NCBI GenBank assembly: GCA_031286615.1
Contig: JAITUA010000002.1
Span: 1 to 64,000, forward strand
DNA length: 64,000 bases
Origin: Chryseobacterium sp.
GTDB taxonomy: Bacteria; Bacteroidota; Bacteroidia; Flavobacteriales; Weeksellaceae
Direction of reading: 5' to 3'
The notes under the pieces were generated by a model that saw only the letters and a program-made list of their open reading frames with translations, was not told where the DNA came from and ran no database searches. The translations under genes were made by a program, and so were the position numbers. Shown here in pieces: positions 35,476 to 45,067 of this stretch (within the stretch, counting starts at the first letter, position 1; each line of letters opens with the position of its first letter).

Positions 35476-36258
35476 TTAAATCCCTTTCTTCCTTACAAAA
35501 AGATAAAAACTCGCAGCCATGAAGATAAAAATGGCAGCAATGTTACAATAATCTATTCTTTCAAAAGTAATATTTTCATTCATGAAGTTTTCCATTGATT
35601 GGTAACCTCCGGTATAAATCAAAAAATCAGCGAATTTTTTCTTATGGATAATCGTTGTGAAAAGCAACATGAATACTCCAAAACCAATAGGATAAATGAA
35701 GTTTTTAAAAAGAAGACTCAAAGTTAGCTGTACCATGGCAATAGCAGACAGAGTAATAAAAAACTTCAGAAAGACATAAAATATCACTTCCCTGAAATCA
35801 TAATTCTGGAATCCAAACTGTGGAAAGGCAATCCCAAGAAGATATCCGCTCAGTAAAAATGCGAGATAAGAAAAAAGCACGGAAAAGAAAACCGTTATCT
35901 GGATAAATAAAGCTTTTGAAAGAAATATTTTGGTCTTTGAAACAGGAAGTGTAAACAGAATTTTATAATTATTATTCCGGTATTCCACGTCACAGCAGGC
36001 ATGTACAAAAAGCGATACAAGAATAGGGTAGAGAAGATAGAAAAACATAAATACAGTTCTTCCCAATGACATTTTCCAGGGATTTACTGTTCCCTCTGTT
36101 TCTTGCACTCCAGAGCTAAGCACATCATAAACCATGTACAGATCAATTGCAAAGATGATCAGAACAGGAAGCAGCAGAATTCCGAAAATCTCTTTGTTTT
36201 TCGAGAGTTTATACTGCTCGGATGAAAAAGCTTTAAAAAAAGTATTGGTATTAGTCAT
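35476..36258 (-). CDS. ABC-2-type transporter permease
   Basis: The 260-residue protein has six predicted membrane helices and starts MTNTNTFFKAFSSEQYKLSK, typical of bacitracin- or lantibiotic-protection permeases. It overlaps the ATPase gene by eight bases, so the two are translationally coupled. With that ATPase it forms an exporter in the inner membrane. It is the last gene of the esterase-ATPase-permease operon. Substrate unknown. Confidence 0.88.
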   Translation of the reverse strand: MTNTNTFFKAFSSEQYKLSKNKEIFGILLLPVLIIFAIDLYMVYDVLSSGVQETEGTVNPWKMSLGRTVFMFFYLLYPILVSLFVHACCDVEYRNNNYKILFTLPVSKTKIFLSKALFIQITVFFSVLFSYLAFLLSGYLLGIAFPQFGFQNYDFREVIFYVFLKFFITLSAIAMVQLTLSLLFKNFIYPIGFGVFMLLFTTIIHKKKFADFLIYTGGYQSMENFMNENITFERIDYCNIAAIFIFMAASFYLFVRKKGI

Positions 36259-37153
36259 GTTTTTTAGAAATTAAATTAATGAAGATCTGCTCAAGATTCG
36301 TACTTTGAGACTCTATGTCATAAATCTCAATTCCGTTTTGGATCAGCGTTGTGAGAAGTCCGTTGAATCCTTTATCGTCATTTATTTTCACCGAAATTTT
36401 GTTCGTATTGTTCAGTGTTGCGGAAAAAGTGTCTTGCAATAGAGACAATGCTTTTTCAACAGGATTAACTTTTAAAACAACCTCTTTTTCCACATTGCTT
36501 AAAAGTTCATTCTTTGTCCCCTGAAAAATCATTTGTCCGCCTTCAATAATTCCGATGTGGGTTGCTGTTTTTTCAAGTTCGCTCAAAATATGGCTTGAAA
36601 GAAATATCGTTTTTCCCTGTTCATTCAGATGCTGGAAAAGTTTTCTCATTTCAAAAATTCCCTGTGGATCAAGCCCGTTGAGAGGTTCATCCAGAATCAA
36701 AAGTTTTGGATCATGAAAAATAGCCATTGCAATTCCCAGACGCTGTTTCATTCCCATTGATAGAGCTGTTGCTTTTTTCTTTTTCTCATTATGCAGATCT
36801 ACCAGTTCCAGAACCTCATCAATCCTTTTGTTCCCTTTGCCATAGATGATATCAAGGTATTTAAGGTTTTCAAAAACGGTAAGTTTGGTATAAAAACAAG
36901 GAGATTCAATCAGATTTCCAGTGCTGGCAAGAATCTCTGTCCGGTTTTGCTGTAAGCTTTTATTTTGAATGAAAATATTGTCTGCCGTTGATTCCAAAAG
37001 TCCCAGAAGAAGTTTAATTGTAGTAGATTTTCCCGCTCCGTTTCTTCCCAGATAGCCGTAAATACTGCCTTCAGGAATATTGAGATTGATATTGTTCAGA
37101 ATAGTTTTAGAACCTATGGTATAACTGAGGTTTTTAGTAGTAATGCTTTCCAT
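36251..37153 (-). CDS. ABC transporter ATP-binding protein (BcrA/lantibiotic-immunity type)
   Basis: The 300-residue protein has Walker A GRNGAGKST (~37-45), signature LSMGMKQRL (~136), Walker B LLILDEPLNGLDP and the H-loop SSHILSELE. The sequence style (YGYLGRNGAGKSTTIKLLLG) matches ABC subfamilies that protect against peptide antibiotics. The start codon shares one base with the esterase stop (TAATG), and its end overlaps the permease. It energises export by that permease. Confidence 0.93.
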   Translation of the reverse strand: MESITTKNLSYTIGSKTILNNINLNIPEGSIYGYLGRNGAGKSTTIKLLLGLLESTADNIFIQNKSLQQNRTEILASTGNLIESPCFYTKLTVFENLKYLDIIYGKGNKRIDEVLELVDLHNEKKKKATALSMGMKQRLGIAMAIFHDPKLLILDEPLNGLDPQGIFEMRKLFQHLNEQGKTIFLSSHILSELEKTATHIGIIEGGQMIFQGTKNELLSNVEKEVVLKVNPVEKALSLLQDTFSATLNNTNKISVKINDDKGFNGLLTTLIQNGIEIYDIESQSTNLEQIFINLISKKHD

Positions 37154-38427
37154 TATTCGTGAGAGGTTAAAAAAGTATTGGTGTCTATATAAAATATTCC
37201 GTCAAAAAACCGGCTCCAGACCTTTTTCTGATCTACTCCCTGGTTGATGGTGGATACAAACTCTTTCTTTAGCACAGAGCTTTCCGGAATACTTCTGAGA
37301 TCGATAAAAAAATAAGGTGTTTTCGTTGCATGAAATGTATTCTCAATGGCAAGTTTTCCGGGCTTATCCATCGGAGTTCCGGTTTTATTATTTTTGGCAT
37401 AGGACGAAAAATCAACCATATAAGAAGTCTTTCCGTATTTACTTTTGATATAAGCGCCCAAAGGTAAATAATCTTTGCTGTAACGGCTTGCGAAAGTATG
37501 GAGGTTTGCGCACCATACGATAATTTTTTGGTCAGGGTACACAGAATCAATTTGATGAATAAGGTTGTTTGCCATCAGAGAGTCCCTAAACTGCATACTT
37601 TGCATAGATCCCGCTTCATATTTCCATGTTTTATCGAAATTGTTTCTCATATCATGTAAATACCGGGTATATATTCTGTTTTCAGGAGTCTTTTCAAGCT
37701 TTGAAACCACTTGTTCCAATCGGGTGATCTCATTGAGGAAGTTTTTTTTCTGATTTCCCGGTAAAGTTCTTCCGGCAAATCCCTTATACATAAAGTTAGA
37801 AATCTGATTAAGATTTTTGTTTAAAAGAGGGAATAACTTAAGGTCAATCGATTTTTTACTTAAAAAATCCTTCAAAAGTTTCCCGCGTCTGTCATCCAGT
37901 TCTATTCCGGAAAATTGAATATCAAACCCGCCCAGTTCTATTGGATTAGCCGAAGTTTTTGTTTGCTGATAATAGTTGATAAGAGGCTGAGTTTCCCTGT
38001 TGTCCCACCAGAAATCGAAAAGCCCCAATCCTCCTATCGAAGCAGAAGGAACTTTAAGGCTGTGGTTTTTCATTTCCTCATTCATTATCCAGGTATCATA
38101 TTGTCCGGTTTCATACAATACAACGTTGTATCCCAGATTTTCATGGAGATATTTGATGAGTCTGCTTTTTGCCTGCATCGTAGCTCCGTCGCTATGGACA
38201 TTTTCCCCCAGCATGACAATCCTGTTTTCTTTAAGCACCGCATCCAGAACTTTCAGGTCATTGTTGTCTGGATATTCCATAGAAATACTTTTTATAGGGT
38301 ATTTATACCGCTGGACATCTTTTAGAAGTTCCTGTTTTTCTTTTTCAGGGATATCTTTAAAAACAATTTTATTCAGGATTAAAACCGTAATTACAGAAAT
38401 TATAAAAGTGTAAAGTATTTTTTTCAT
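37153..38427 (-). CDS. Erythromycin-esterase-like protein
   Basis: The 424-residue protein has a single N-terminal membrane helix (KKILYTFIISVITVLILN) and the erythromycin-esterase superfamily core. It shows MLGENVHSDGATMQAK with the conserved Glu-x2-His segment, VVLYETGQYDTW, and GGFDIQFSG, followed by WCANLHTFASR. Family members hydrolyse macrolide lactones, but most homologues have unknown substrates. It begins a three-gene operon with an ABC exporter, suggesting a defence or detoxification unit. The N-terminal anchor would place it outside the cytoplasm. Confidence 0.87.
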   Translation of the reverse strand: MKKILYTFIISVITVLILNKIVFKDIPEKEKQELLKDVQRYKYPIKSISMEYPDNNDLKVLDAVLKENRIVMLGENVHSDGATMQAKSRLIKYLHENLGYNVVLYETGQYDTWIMNEEMKNHSLKVPSASIGGLGLFDFWWDNRETQPLINYYQQTKTSANPIELGGFDIQFSGIELDDRRGKLLKDFLSKKSIDLKLFPLLNKNLNQISNFMYKGFAGRTLPGNQKKNFLNEITRLEQVVSKLEKTPENRIYTRYLHDMRNNFDKTWKYEAGSMQSMQFRDSLMANNLIHQIDSVYPDQKIIVWCANLHTFASRYSKDYLPLGAYIKSKYGKTSYMVDFSSYAKNNKTGTPMDKPGKLAIENTFHATKTPYFFIDLRSIPESSVLKKEFVSTINQGVDQKKVWSRFFDGIFYIDTNTFLTSHE

Positions 38428-38432
38428 CCATT

Positions 38433-38440
38433 CAAAATTA
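38433..38440 (-). promoter_or_regulatory. -7 element abutting the esterase start codon
   Basis: TAATTTTG on the minus strand ends five bases before the ATG, again pointing to a very short or absent leader. No -33 element was found. Confidence 0.45.
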
Positions 38441-38612
38441 TGCAGTGACTAAATGCCTATTCATTTTCTTATTTGGTTTTAAATTTAATAAAAAATAAAA
38501 GCTTTATGTGAAAATTATTTATTGTTTGGTCGAAAATAATGCCACAAGAAAAATAATGTCAATTCGTCTTGTTTTTCCTTGTATCGGGAAATATTTAAAC
38601 TCACATGGATAT

Positions 38613-38648
38613 AAAAAAATAAAACTGTCTCAAAAAATGAGACAGTTT
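38613..38648 (-). terminator. Terminator of the T9SS protein gene cluster
   Basis: An 11-bp perfect stem (38622-38632 with 38638-38648) ends in a long T-rich tract on the minus strand. It lies 46 bp after the 38695 gene end. Confidence 0.85.
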
Positions 38649-38694
38649 CTTTGAACAAAAAGTATTAAAATCCTTAAAGGAAGTTATATTCTAT

Positions 38695-41600
38695 TTAATT
38701 TCTGTTTTTTACCAGAATCCATCCTGTGTAGGAAACCTGTTTCTGAGTATCGGGATCCATCCACTTTATTTCATACCAGTAAGTACCACTATTTACAGGA
38801 GTACCACCAATAGTACCGTCCCATTTGAAATTATTGCTTTTCTCAGAAGAATGAATAAGCTGTCCGTATCGGTTGAAGATTCCAAACTTCAGATCCTTCA
38901 GAAATGCCAGCTCAGAATAATCAAGCGTATCATTGATGCCATCTTTGTTAGGAGTGATTGCGTTGATAAGATTCGGAACCAGAATCTGTACCTCTACAGG
39001 GCGGCAGTTATTTGAATCTTTCACATAGAAAATATTTTTACCTCGTGGAAGACCTGTGAAGACATTAGAATCCTGCCACATCATTCCATCCCTTGAATAC
39101 TGATAAGGAGGTGTACCGCCCTCTACTGTAGTAATGGTTACCGTATTTCCTGTAGCTTCTACCTTCTTGACTTTCGGAACAGGCACTGACATTACTTTTA
39201 CAAACTGCTTGGTTTCACAGCCGTTAGAAGTCAGGATTACCCAATAATTACCTATAGAAGCAATAATAGAAGGAGTGGTAGCTCCTGTGCTCCATAGATA
39301 AGACGTGTAACCAGGTCCGGCATCCAGAGTAATACGTGCATCAGGGCAAATATACTGATCCACCAAAAGAGGTGAGGGCTTAGGAGGAATCACGGTTAAA
39401 GTAATTTTAGCAAAATCAAAACAACCATTGGCGGTGATTACTTTCACAAATACTATTGTATTGGAAGAAATATAAGCTGTTGGAGTTGTTATTTCATTTG
39501 TTCCGTTTGTCGCATCATTCAGAGTCGGATAATATTTTCTTGTCACAGGATTGGTAGTTGTGACAAGTGCTGTAGTTAGATTAAAGGTTCCGGTATTGGG
39601 ATTGTTTGGAATAAAACACCCTGTAAGTGTAGTATCCTGTACATTAGGTTTCGGGTAAAATTGAAGTGTAATTTTTGCATTAGCTGTACAGCCATCTACT
39701 GTTGTTACCTTTACATATACTGTGGCATTAGCTGCAGACATATAAGCATTGGCAGGAATAATTTCGTTGGTTCCTGCATTTAAATCAGCCAAAGTAGGGT
39801 AATATTTTCTGATGGCATTAGCCGGCCCTCCTACAGTAGCCGTAGTAAGGTCAAAAATACCATTTCCGTTGGTTTCACAGCTTTTTACAGTAGTATCTGT
39901 TAAAATCAGAGGTTGAACAGTGATATTTACTTTTACCTGCTCACAATCCGTAAAATCAGGATCATTTCCACAGAATTTATAAGTGAAAGTATCAGTGGTT
40001 GTTCCCGTATTGGCTGTATAAGTAAGGATTCCTGTTGTTGGATTGACCGTTAATGTTCCGCCAGCCGGAGGACTAATAATCTGAACAGTACCCGGTACCG
40101 GAGTCTGTGTAGAATTTGTAAATGCAGGAGTGATAGCTGTAGGAGTGCCTGCACTGCAGACATTCATTGGTTTTACAGAATTAGCGAGACAAGTATATAC
40201 TTTGTAAGGATAAGTTGTAAGAGGATTACAGGTACTTTTAGTGATAGATACTGTATAATTTCCTGCCTGAGTAGGAGTGTAGGTATTGTTGTTAGCACCA
40301 GGAATAGGATTTCCATTAAGATTCCACTGATAGTGATCAAAGCCGTTTTCCACCTCTAAAACAATTCCCGGAATACATTCTCCGGAAGATTTGCTGATCA
40401 CCGGAATAGAATTGAACCCTGCAAAATATCCTCCATAACCCAGATTTCCACTACCGCCAATAATACCGGCGGTGACCGCTTTAGTAGAAGTTACCGTAAC
40501 GTTCCCGGAAATATCAGGAATAGAGTAAGAAACCCAATCCGGAGTTCCTGTTACAGGAAAAGGTCCCTGTGAAGCAGGAGGAGTTACTCCATTTACAGCG
40601 ACTCCGGCTCCTGTCTGTGTAAGAATATTAAGCTTTACAAAAAGTGGTGGATTGAAAGTCGTGTAATAAGGCATTTCCCCTATTTTCCCTATTTCATCAA
40701 TAACAGTAGGAAGAAAACAGTTTAAAGGCGGTATATAATTGAATCCTTCCGTAGCATCATTGTCTTCAATACCGGAAAAAAGCTGGTAAACGTAGACGTT
40801 TTTTGAGGTCTTGATATACATATTGAGATGAGCAGGTCCATTGACTACATAGTTCATGGCATTTACACGATAGTATTGTCCTTCGTTCAGGGTTGCAACA
40901 GGGGTAGGGTTATTGTTAAGTCTGACCTCTGTATTGTTTTCAGTTGCAACAATGATTGCACCTTCAATTTCAGGAAGAAGATTACCTTTTCCTTTGATCA
41001 TAACAAATTCCTGTCCCAGACGTTCAACCGGAACAGATTGATCCATAATAATATCCTCACCATTATAAGGTGGTGCCAGCCCAAACTGACCGTGATAATT
41101 CCCGTTGGTTACAGACACAGGCTTCGTTGCTTCAATTTTAGCACCTATGAAACCGTCTTTGTTTCCAGGTTTGTTGGCAAGCCCTGCGAATATATAAGAC
41201 TGTCCTTTGTTCAGTGTAATCGTAATGCTTGGATGAGTAAGCCCGTTGAAATTATTAAAAAACCATGTAGTCATTGCGTATCCGGAAACTTTAATCTGAG
41301 TATTGTCCTCTGTAGCCAGAATACCGCAAGTGAAGTTTTGGCTTATCTGATTGTTCATCAATGGAGCATACACCGCATAAAATTTAGTTCCAATTCCGGC
41401 TTTTCCTTTTGATGTTAAAATTTCACCATGGTTGATTTCCGAAAACCGGTAAGTGGCAAAGAAAGGTAAATTACCGTGAAGATAGAGCCCCCTGGTTTTT
41501 ACACTCATAGCATCAGTGGTATTTTGCCCCGTCATCAGATTCCAGGGTACATCAAATGTCTGTGGACTTCCTTTGCTGATGGTAACCGTTCCTATTACAG

Positions 41601-41784
41601 TGTTATTATTGTAAATTGTAACAGGGAAAGGCGTGGTGCTATCGGTGGAAAGATACAATGCCTGTTTGGGAGATCCGTTCGAAGCACTTGCAACCATAGG
41701 AGCAAACCAGTGATCTGTATCCCGTTGTGCATATGCAGAAGAAGACAAGATTAACAGTATAAAAATAAATAAGATCCTTTTCAT
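38695..41784 (-). CDS. Large T9SS type B surface protein with IgGFc-binding-like N-terminus (paralogue 1)
   Basis: The 1029-residue protein has a signal peptide (to SSSAYAQ) and an N-terminal region (about 20-450) starting RDTDHWFAPM, resembling the IgGFc-binding domain. Ig-like repeats follow, including [20 protein letters not shown], then tandem repeats each with a Thr-rich start and [10 protein letters not shown] or EITTPTAYIS. The last ~90 residues are a gliding-motility/type B sorting domain (NAITPNKDGINDTLDY ... TYWYEIKW). It is exported by type IX secretion and displayed or released. It is probably an adhesin. It is a tandem paralogue of the next gene upstream. Confidence 0.88.
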   Translation of the reverse strand: MKRILFIFILLILSSSAYAQRDTDHWFAPMVASASNGSPKQALYLSTDSTTPFPVTIYNNNTVIGTVTISKGSPQTFDVPWNLMTGQNTTDAMSVKTRGLYLHGNLPFFATYRFSEINHGEILTSKGKAGIGTKFYAVYAPLMNNQISQNFTCGILATEDNTQIKVSGYAMTTWFFNNFNGLTHPSITITLNKGQSYIFAGLANKPGNKDGFIGAKIEATKPVSVTNGNYHGQFGLAPPYNGEDIIMDQSVPVERLGQEFVMIKGKGNLLPEIEGAIIVATENNTEVRLNNNPTPVATLNEGQYYRVNAMNYVVNGPAHLNMYIKTSKNVYVYQLFSGIEDNDATEGFNYIPPLNCFLPTVIDEIGKIGEMPYYTTFNPPLFVKLNILTQTGAGVAVNGVTPPASQGPFPVTGTPDWVSYSIPDISGNVTVTSTKAVTAGIIGGSGNLGYGGYFAGFNSIPVISKSSGECIPGIVLEVENGFDHYQWNLNGNPIPGANNNTYTPTQAGNYTVSITKSTCNPLTTYPYKVYTCLANSVKPMNVCSAGTPTAITPAFTNSTQTPVPGTVQIISPPAGGTLTVNPTTGILTYTANTGTTTDTFTYKFCGNDPDFTDCEQVKVNITVQPLILTDTTVKSCETNGNGIFDLTTATVGGPANAIRKYYPTLADLNAGTNEIIPANAYMSAANATVYVKVTTVDGCTANAKITLQFYPKPNVQDTTLTGCFIPNNPNTGTFNLTTALVTTTNPVTRKYYPTLNDATNGTNEITTPTAYISSNTIVFVKVITANGCFDFAKITLTVIPPKPSPLLVDQYICPDARITLDAGPGYTSYLWSTGATTPSIIASIGNYWVILTSNGCETKQFVKVMSVPVPKVKKVEATGNTVTITTVEGGTPPYQYSRDGMMWQDSNVFTGLPRGKNIFYVKDSNNCRPVEVQILVPNLINAITPNKDGINDTLDYSELAFLKDLKFGIFNRYGQLIHSSEKSNNFKWDGTIGGTPVNSGTYWYEIKWMDPDTQKQVSYTGWILVKNRN

Positions 41785-41837
41785 ATATTTAAGGAAGATT
41801 AAATTAATTTGAGAATGAAAACTGTTGTGACCTTGGA

Positions 41838-44800
41838 CTAATCTTTATTTTTTAATAAGATCCATCCGGTGTATTTAATAATGGCGTCCTGCAGAGCCGG
41901 TTCTTTCCAGGTAATGACGTACCAGTAAGTTCCGGTGAACAATTTCTTATTACTGAACATCCCATCCCATGTGTAATTGTTAAAGTGTGTCCCTGTAAAA
42001 ACATTGTTTCCATACCTGTCATACACCATAAAAGACAGATCTTTTTTATAGGCAAAATCTGCATAAGAAATTGTATCATTAATGTTATCTCCGTTGGGAG
42101 TAATAGCGCTGATAAGATTGATGACCGTCAATTCTACTTTTATCGGTTCACAGTTGTAAAAATCTTTTACATAGAATTTATTCTGTCCGTTAGGAAGACC
42201 TGTAAATACATTAGAGCTTTGCCAGTTGATTCCGTCAAGAGAATACAGATAAGGCGGTTGTCCGCCGGTTACAGTAAGAGTAGCCTTATTGTTTTCAATA
42301 TCAATATTGTTAATAACAGGTTTTAGAGATGCCTTTACCGCAATATTCTGTTTGGTAAAGCAATGATCATGTCCTAAAATAACCCAGTAATTTCCCACTT
42401 TTACATTGGAAATTGAAGATGTTGTAGCTCCTGTACTCCATTCATAAGACTCATAGCCGGATCCAGCATCCAGTGTTGTTGTAGAATTAAAACATATAAA
42501 CTGATCTTTAAGCAATGGGGAAGGATGGGGCAGCGTGACAATAAGTGTTACTGTTGCAATGGTGTAACATCCTGCAGCATTGATTATTTTAATATATATT
42601 GTTCCGCTGGAAGAAATATAAACAGTGGGATTCAGAATAGCATTGATACCGGTTACTGCATCCTGTAGGGTTTTATAATATTCTTTTGTAATACCAGTTT
42701 CACTGGTAACAGATGCCTGAGTGATATCAAAGCTTCCTTTATCTGGAGCTGAATCAATATAACACGACGTTAAAGATGCATTCCTAACCTGTGGGGAAGG
42801 ATTAAACAGGAGGCTGATCTTTGCTTGCGCTGAACACCCTTCAAGGGTTGTTACTTTTACATAAATATCTTTAGAAACAGATGATACATAAGCATTGGCC
42901 GGAATAATTTCATTAGTGCCGGCAGCCAGATCTGCAGCAGTAGGATAATAGTTCTTAATACTTCCAGATGGTCCTCCCACATTGGCGGAAGTAAGATCGA
43001 AAAGTCCGCTTCCGTTATTGCTGCAGGCCTTAATAGAAGCATTGTTTACTGTAACTGTTTGTACGGTAATGTTTACTTTTACTTCTTCACAATCTGTAAA
43101 TTCAGGAATATTACCACAAAATTTATAAGTGAAAGTATCTGCAGCTCCAGAATTGGCTGTATAAGTAAGTATTCCTGTTGTTGGGTTTACTGTGAGTGTA
43201 CCATTGGCAGGAGGACTGATAATTTGTACCGTTCCCGGAACCGGAGTTTGGGACGAATTGGTAAAAGAAGGTGTTATGTTTACAGGAGTCCCTGTTGAGC
43301 AAACCGTTAATGCTTTTGTGGTATGAGCTAAACAGGAAAATGCCTTATAAACCGGTGTTGTGACTGGCGGACAACTTCCACCAACAGATATAGTAACAGT
43401 ATAATTTCCCGGTTGAGTAGGGGTATACGTGTTGGTATTTGCTCCCGGAATAGCACTTCCGTTAAAATTCCATTGATAAGTTGCATAGCTGTCATCTACT
43501 TCCAGTGTCATCCCCGGAATACAGGTTCCATTTTTCTTGGCGATAACGGGAATAGAAGAAAATCCGGCAAAATAACCACCGTAACCAACAGCATCATATC
43601 CAGCTACAATTCCTGCTGTAACAGCTTTGGTAGATTGAATAGTGATATTGCCAGTAACGTTTTCTACAGAATAGGTTTGCCAGTTTGCATTTCCTGTAAC
43701 AGGATAAGGTCCCTGAACACCGGATAAATTATTTCCATTCACAGATACGGTAGCACCGGATTCGGTAATGATCTGTAGTCTTACAGTAGGAGTCATTGGT
43801 GTGAAATAAGGAAGAATATTAATCATTCCAATTTCATCGATTTTCTTTGGTAAAAAACAGTTTAGAGGTGGAATGTAATTAGCTCCGCCTGTATTGTAAT
43901 ATGTTCCGGAAGTACCGCCGGACATTAGCTGATAAACATATATTTTTTTAGTAGAACGAATGCGCATATTGTAATGCCCACTGAAATTCTGACTGATATA
44001 CCCTGTTGAGTTTATTCTGTAGAATTGTCCCTCATTCAATGTCGCTTTTGGAATTGTTTCATCGTTTAGGTAAACTTGTGTGTTATTCTCAGTAGCTACA
44101 ACAATAGCTCCTTCAAGCTCATAAGATAGAGGAGATGTTCCTTTCATTAATACAAACTCATCTCCAAGACGTTCTACAGGTACGGATTGATCCATAAATA
44201 TATCGCTTCCCCCCGCACCATTACCAATGAGGGTTTGCTGCCCGTTAAAATTACCATTAGTAACTGTGATTGGTTTGTTTGACTCAATTTTAGCACCAAT
44301 AAAACCGGTAAGATTTCCTGCTGCAGAGCCTTTTCCATCAATAGTATAAGATTGTCCTTTATTTAAAGTAATAGTCATGGAAGGAGTGGTTGTTCCCGTG
44401 TTTCCGTTGGAGAACTGTACAGCCGGATTATAACCGGATACAGTAACAGTAGTATTATCTTCCGTGGCTAAAATACCACAGGTAAAATTATAAGTAGGAT
44501 CAGGCTGTGGTAAGTTGACATGGGCAACGTAAAATTTTGTTCCGATTCCTGCTTTTCCTTTAGAAGTGAGTATTTCTCCATGTTTGTCTATTGAAAATCT
44601 GAAAGTACAGAAAAAAGGTTTCTCTCCTTTTACATAAAGCCCCCTGGTTGTAGTTGTAAATACCTGCGACTGGGATTCTGTAATCATATAATCTTTAAGA
44701 ATATCAAAAGACTGAGGACTTCCCTTACTGATGGTAACAGTTCCAATGATTGTATTGTTGTTATAAATCGTAACAGGAAATGGAGTAGTAGAGTCTGTAG

Positions 44801-44990
44801 ATAGAAACAATGCCTGTCTATTGGTATCAGCTGTAAAACCCTGTTTTATCGGGGCAAACCAATGTTCCGTATCTCTCTGGGAAAAAAGCATATTGCTTGC
44901 AAAAGATAAAATCAGCACTGCAAAAAGAAGCTTTCTGAATAATAGGAGCCAGTGCTTAGCAGGCTTGTAAACGAAGTAAAAGTCTTTCAT
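41838..44990 (-). CDS. Large T9SS type B surface protein with IgGFc-binding-like N-terminus (paralogue 2)
   Basis: The 1050-residue protein matches its downstream neighbour over nearly its whole length ([15 protein letters not shown] against RDTDHWFAPMVASAS; shared [19 protein letters not shown]). It has a longer N-terminal extension before a signal helix ([18 protein letters not shown]). It ends in the same type B sorting domain ([20 protein letters not shown]). The pair arose by gene duplication. Differences cluster in the loops of the N-terminal domain and the Ig-like repeats, as expected for surface-exposed binding parts. Confidence 0.88.
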   Translation of the reverse strand: MKDFYFVYKPAKHWLLLFRKLLFAVLILSFASNMLFSQRDTEHWFAPIKQGFTADTNRQALFLSTDSTTPFPVTIYNNNTIIGTVTISKGSPQSFDILKDYMITESQSQVFTTTTRGLYVKGEKPFFCTFRFSIDKHGEILTSKGKAGIGTKFYVAHVNLPQPDPTYNFTCGILATEDNTTVTVSGYNPAVQFSNGNTGTTTPSMTITLNKGQSYTIDGKGSAAGNLTGFIGAKIESNKPITVTNGNFNGQQTLIGNGAGGSDIFMDQSVPVERLGDEFVLMKGTSPLSYELEGAIVVATENNTQVYLNDETIPKATLNEGQFYRINSTGYISQNFSGHYNMRIRSTKKIYVYQLMSGGTSGTYYNTGGANYIPPLNCFLPKKIDEIGMINILPYFTPMTPTVRLQIITESGATVSVNGNNLSGVQGPYPVTGNANWQTYSVENVTGNITIQSTKAVTAGIVAGYDAVGYGGYFAGFSSIPVIAKKNGTCIPGMTLEVDDSYATYQWNFNGSAIPGANTNTYTPTQPGNYTVTISVGGSCPPVTTPVYKAFSCLAHTTKALTVCSTGTPVNITPSFTNSSQTPVPGTVQIISPPANGTLTVNPTTGILTYTANSGAADTFTYKFCGNIPEFTDCEEVKVNITVQTVTVNNASIKACSNNGSGLFDLTSANVGGPSGSIKNYYPTAADLAAGTNEIIPANAYVSSVSKDIYVKVTTLEGCSAQAKISLLFNPSPQVRNASLTSCYIDSAPDKGSFDITQASVTSETGITKEYYKTLQDAVTGINAILNPTVYISSSGTIYIKIINAAGCYTIATVTLIVTLPHPSPLLKDQFICFNSTTTLDAGSGYESYEWSTGATTSSISNVKVGNYWVILGHDHCFTKQNIAVKASLKPVINNIDIENNKATLTVTGGQPPYLYSLDGINWQSSNVFTGLPNGQNKFYVKDFYNCEPIKVELTVINLISAITPNGDNINDTISYADFAYKKDLSFMVYDRYGNNVFTGTHFNNYTWDGMFSNKKLFTGTYWYVITWKEPALQDAIIKYTGWILLKNKD

Positions 44991-45021
44991 TGAATAAGTT
45001 TAAGGAGGATAAAACTGCCAT

Positions 45022-45050
45022 AAAAGCGATGGAAAATTTCCACCGCTTTT
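45022..45050 (-). terminator. Hairpin after the T9SS type A gene
   Basis: A 13-bp stem with one mismatch (45022-45034 with 45038-45050) lies just past the end of the 45068 gene. The T-tail is weak, so termination may be partial and the downstream paralogues may be co-transcribed. Confidence 0.45.
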
Positions 45051-45067
45051 GATGACAGAGACAACAT

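Noticed and set aside
40828..41412. 194-codon plus-strand frame inside the T9SS paralogue
   Set aside because: Antisense shadow of a protein with clear domains and sorting signal.
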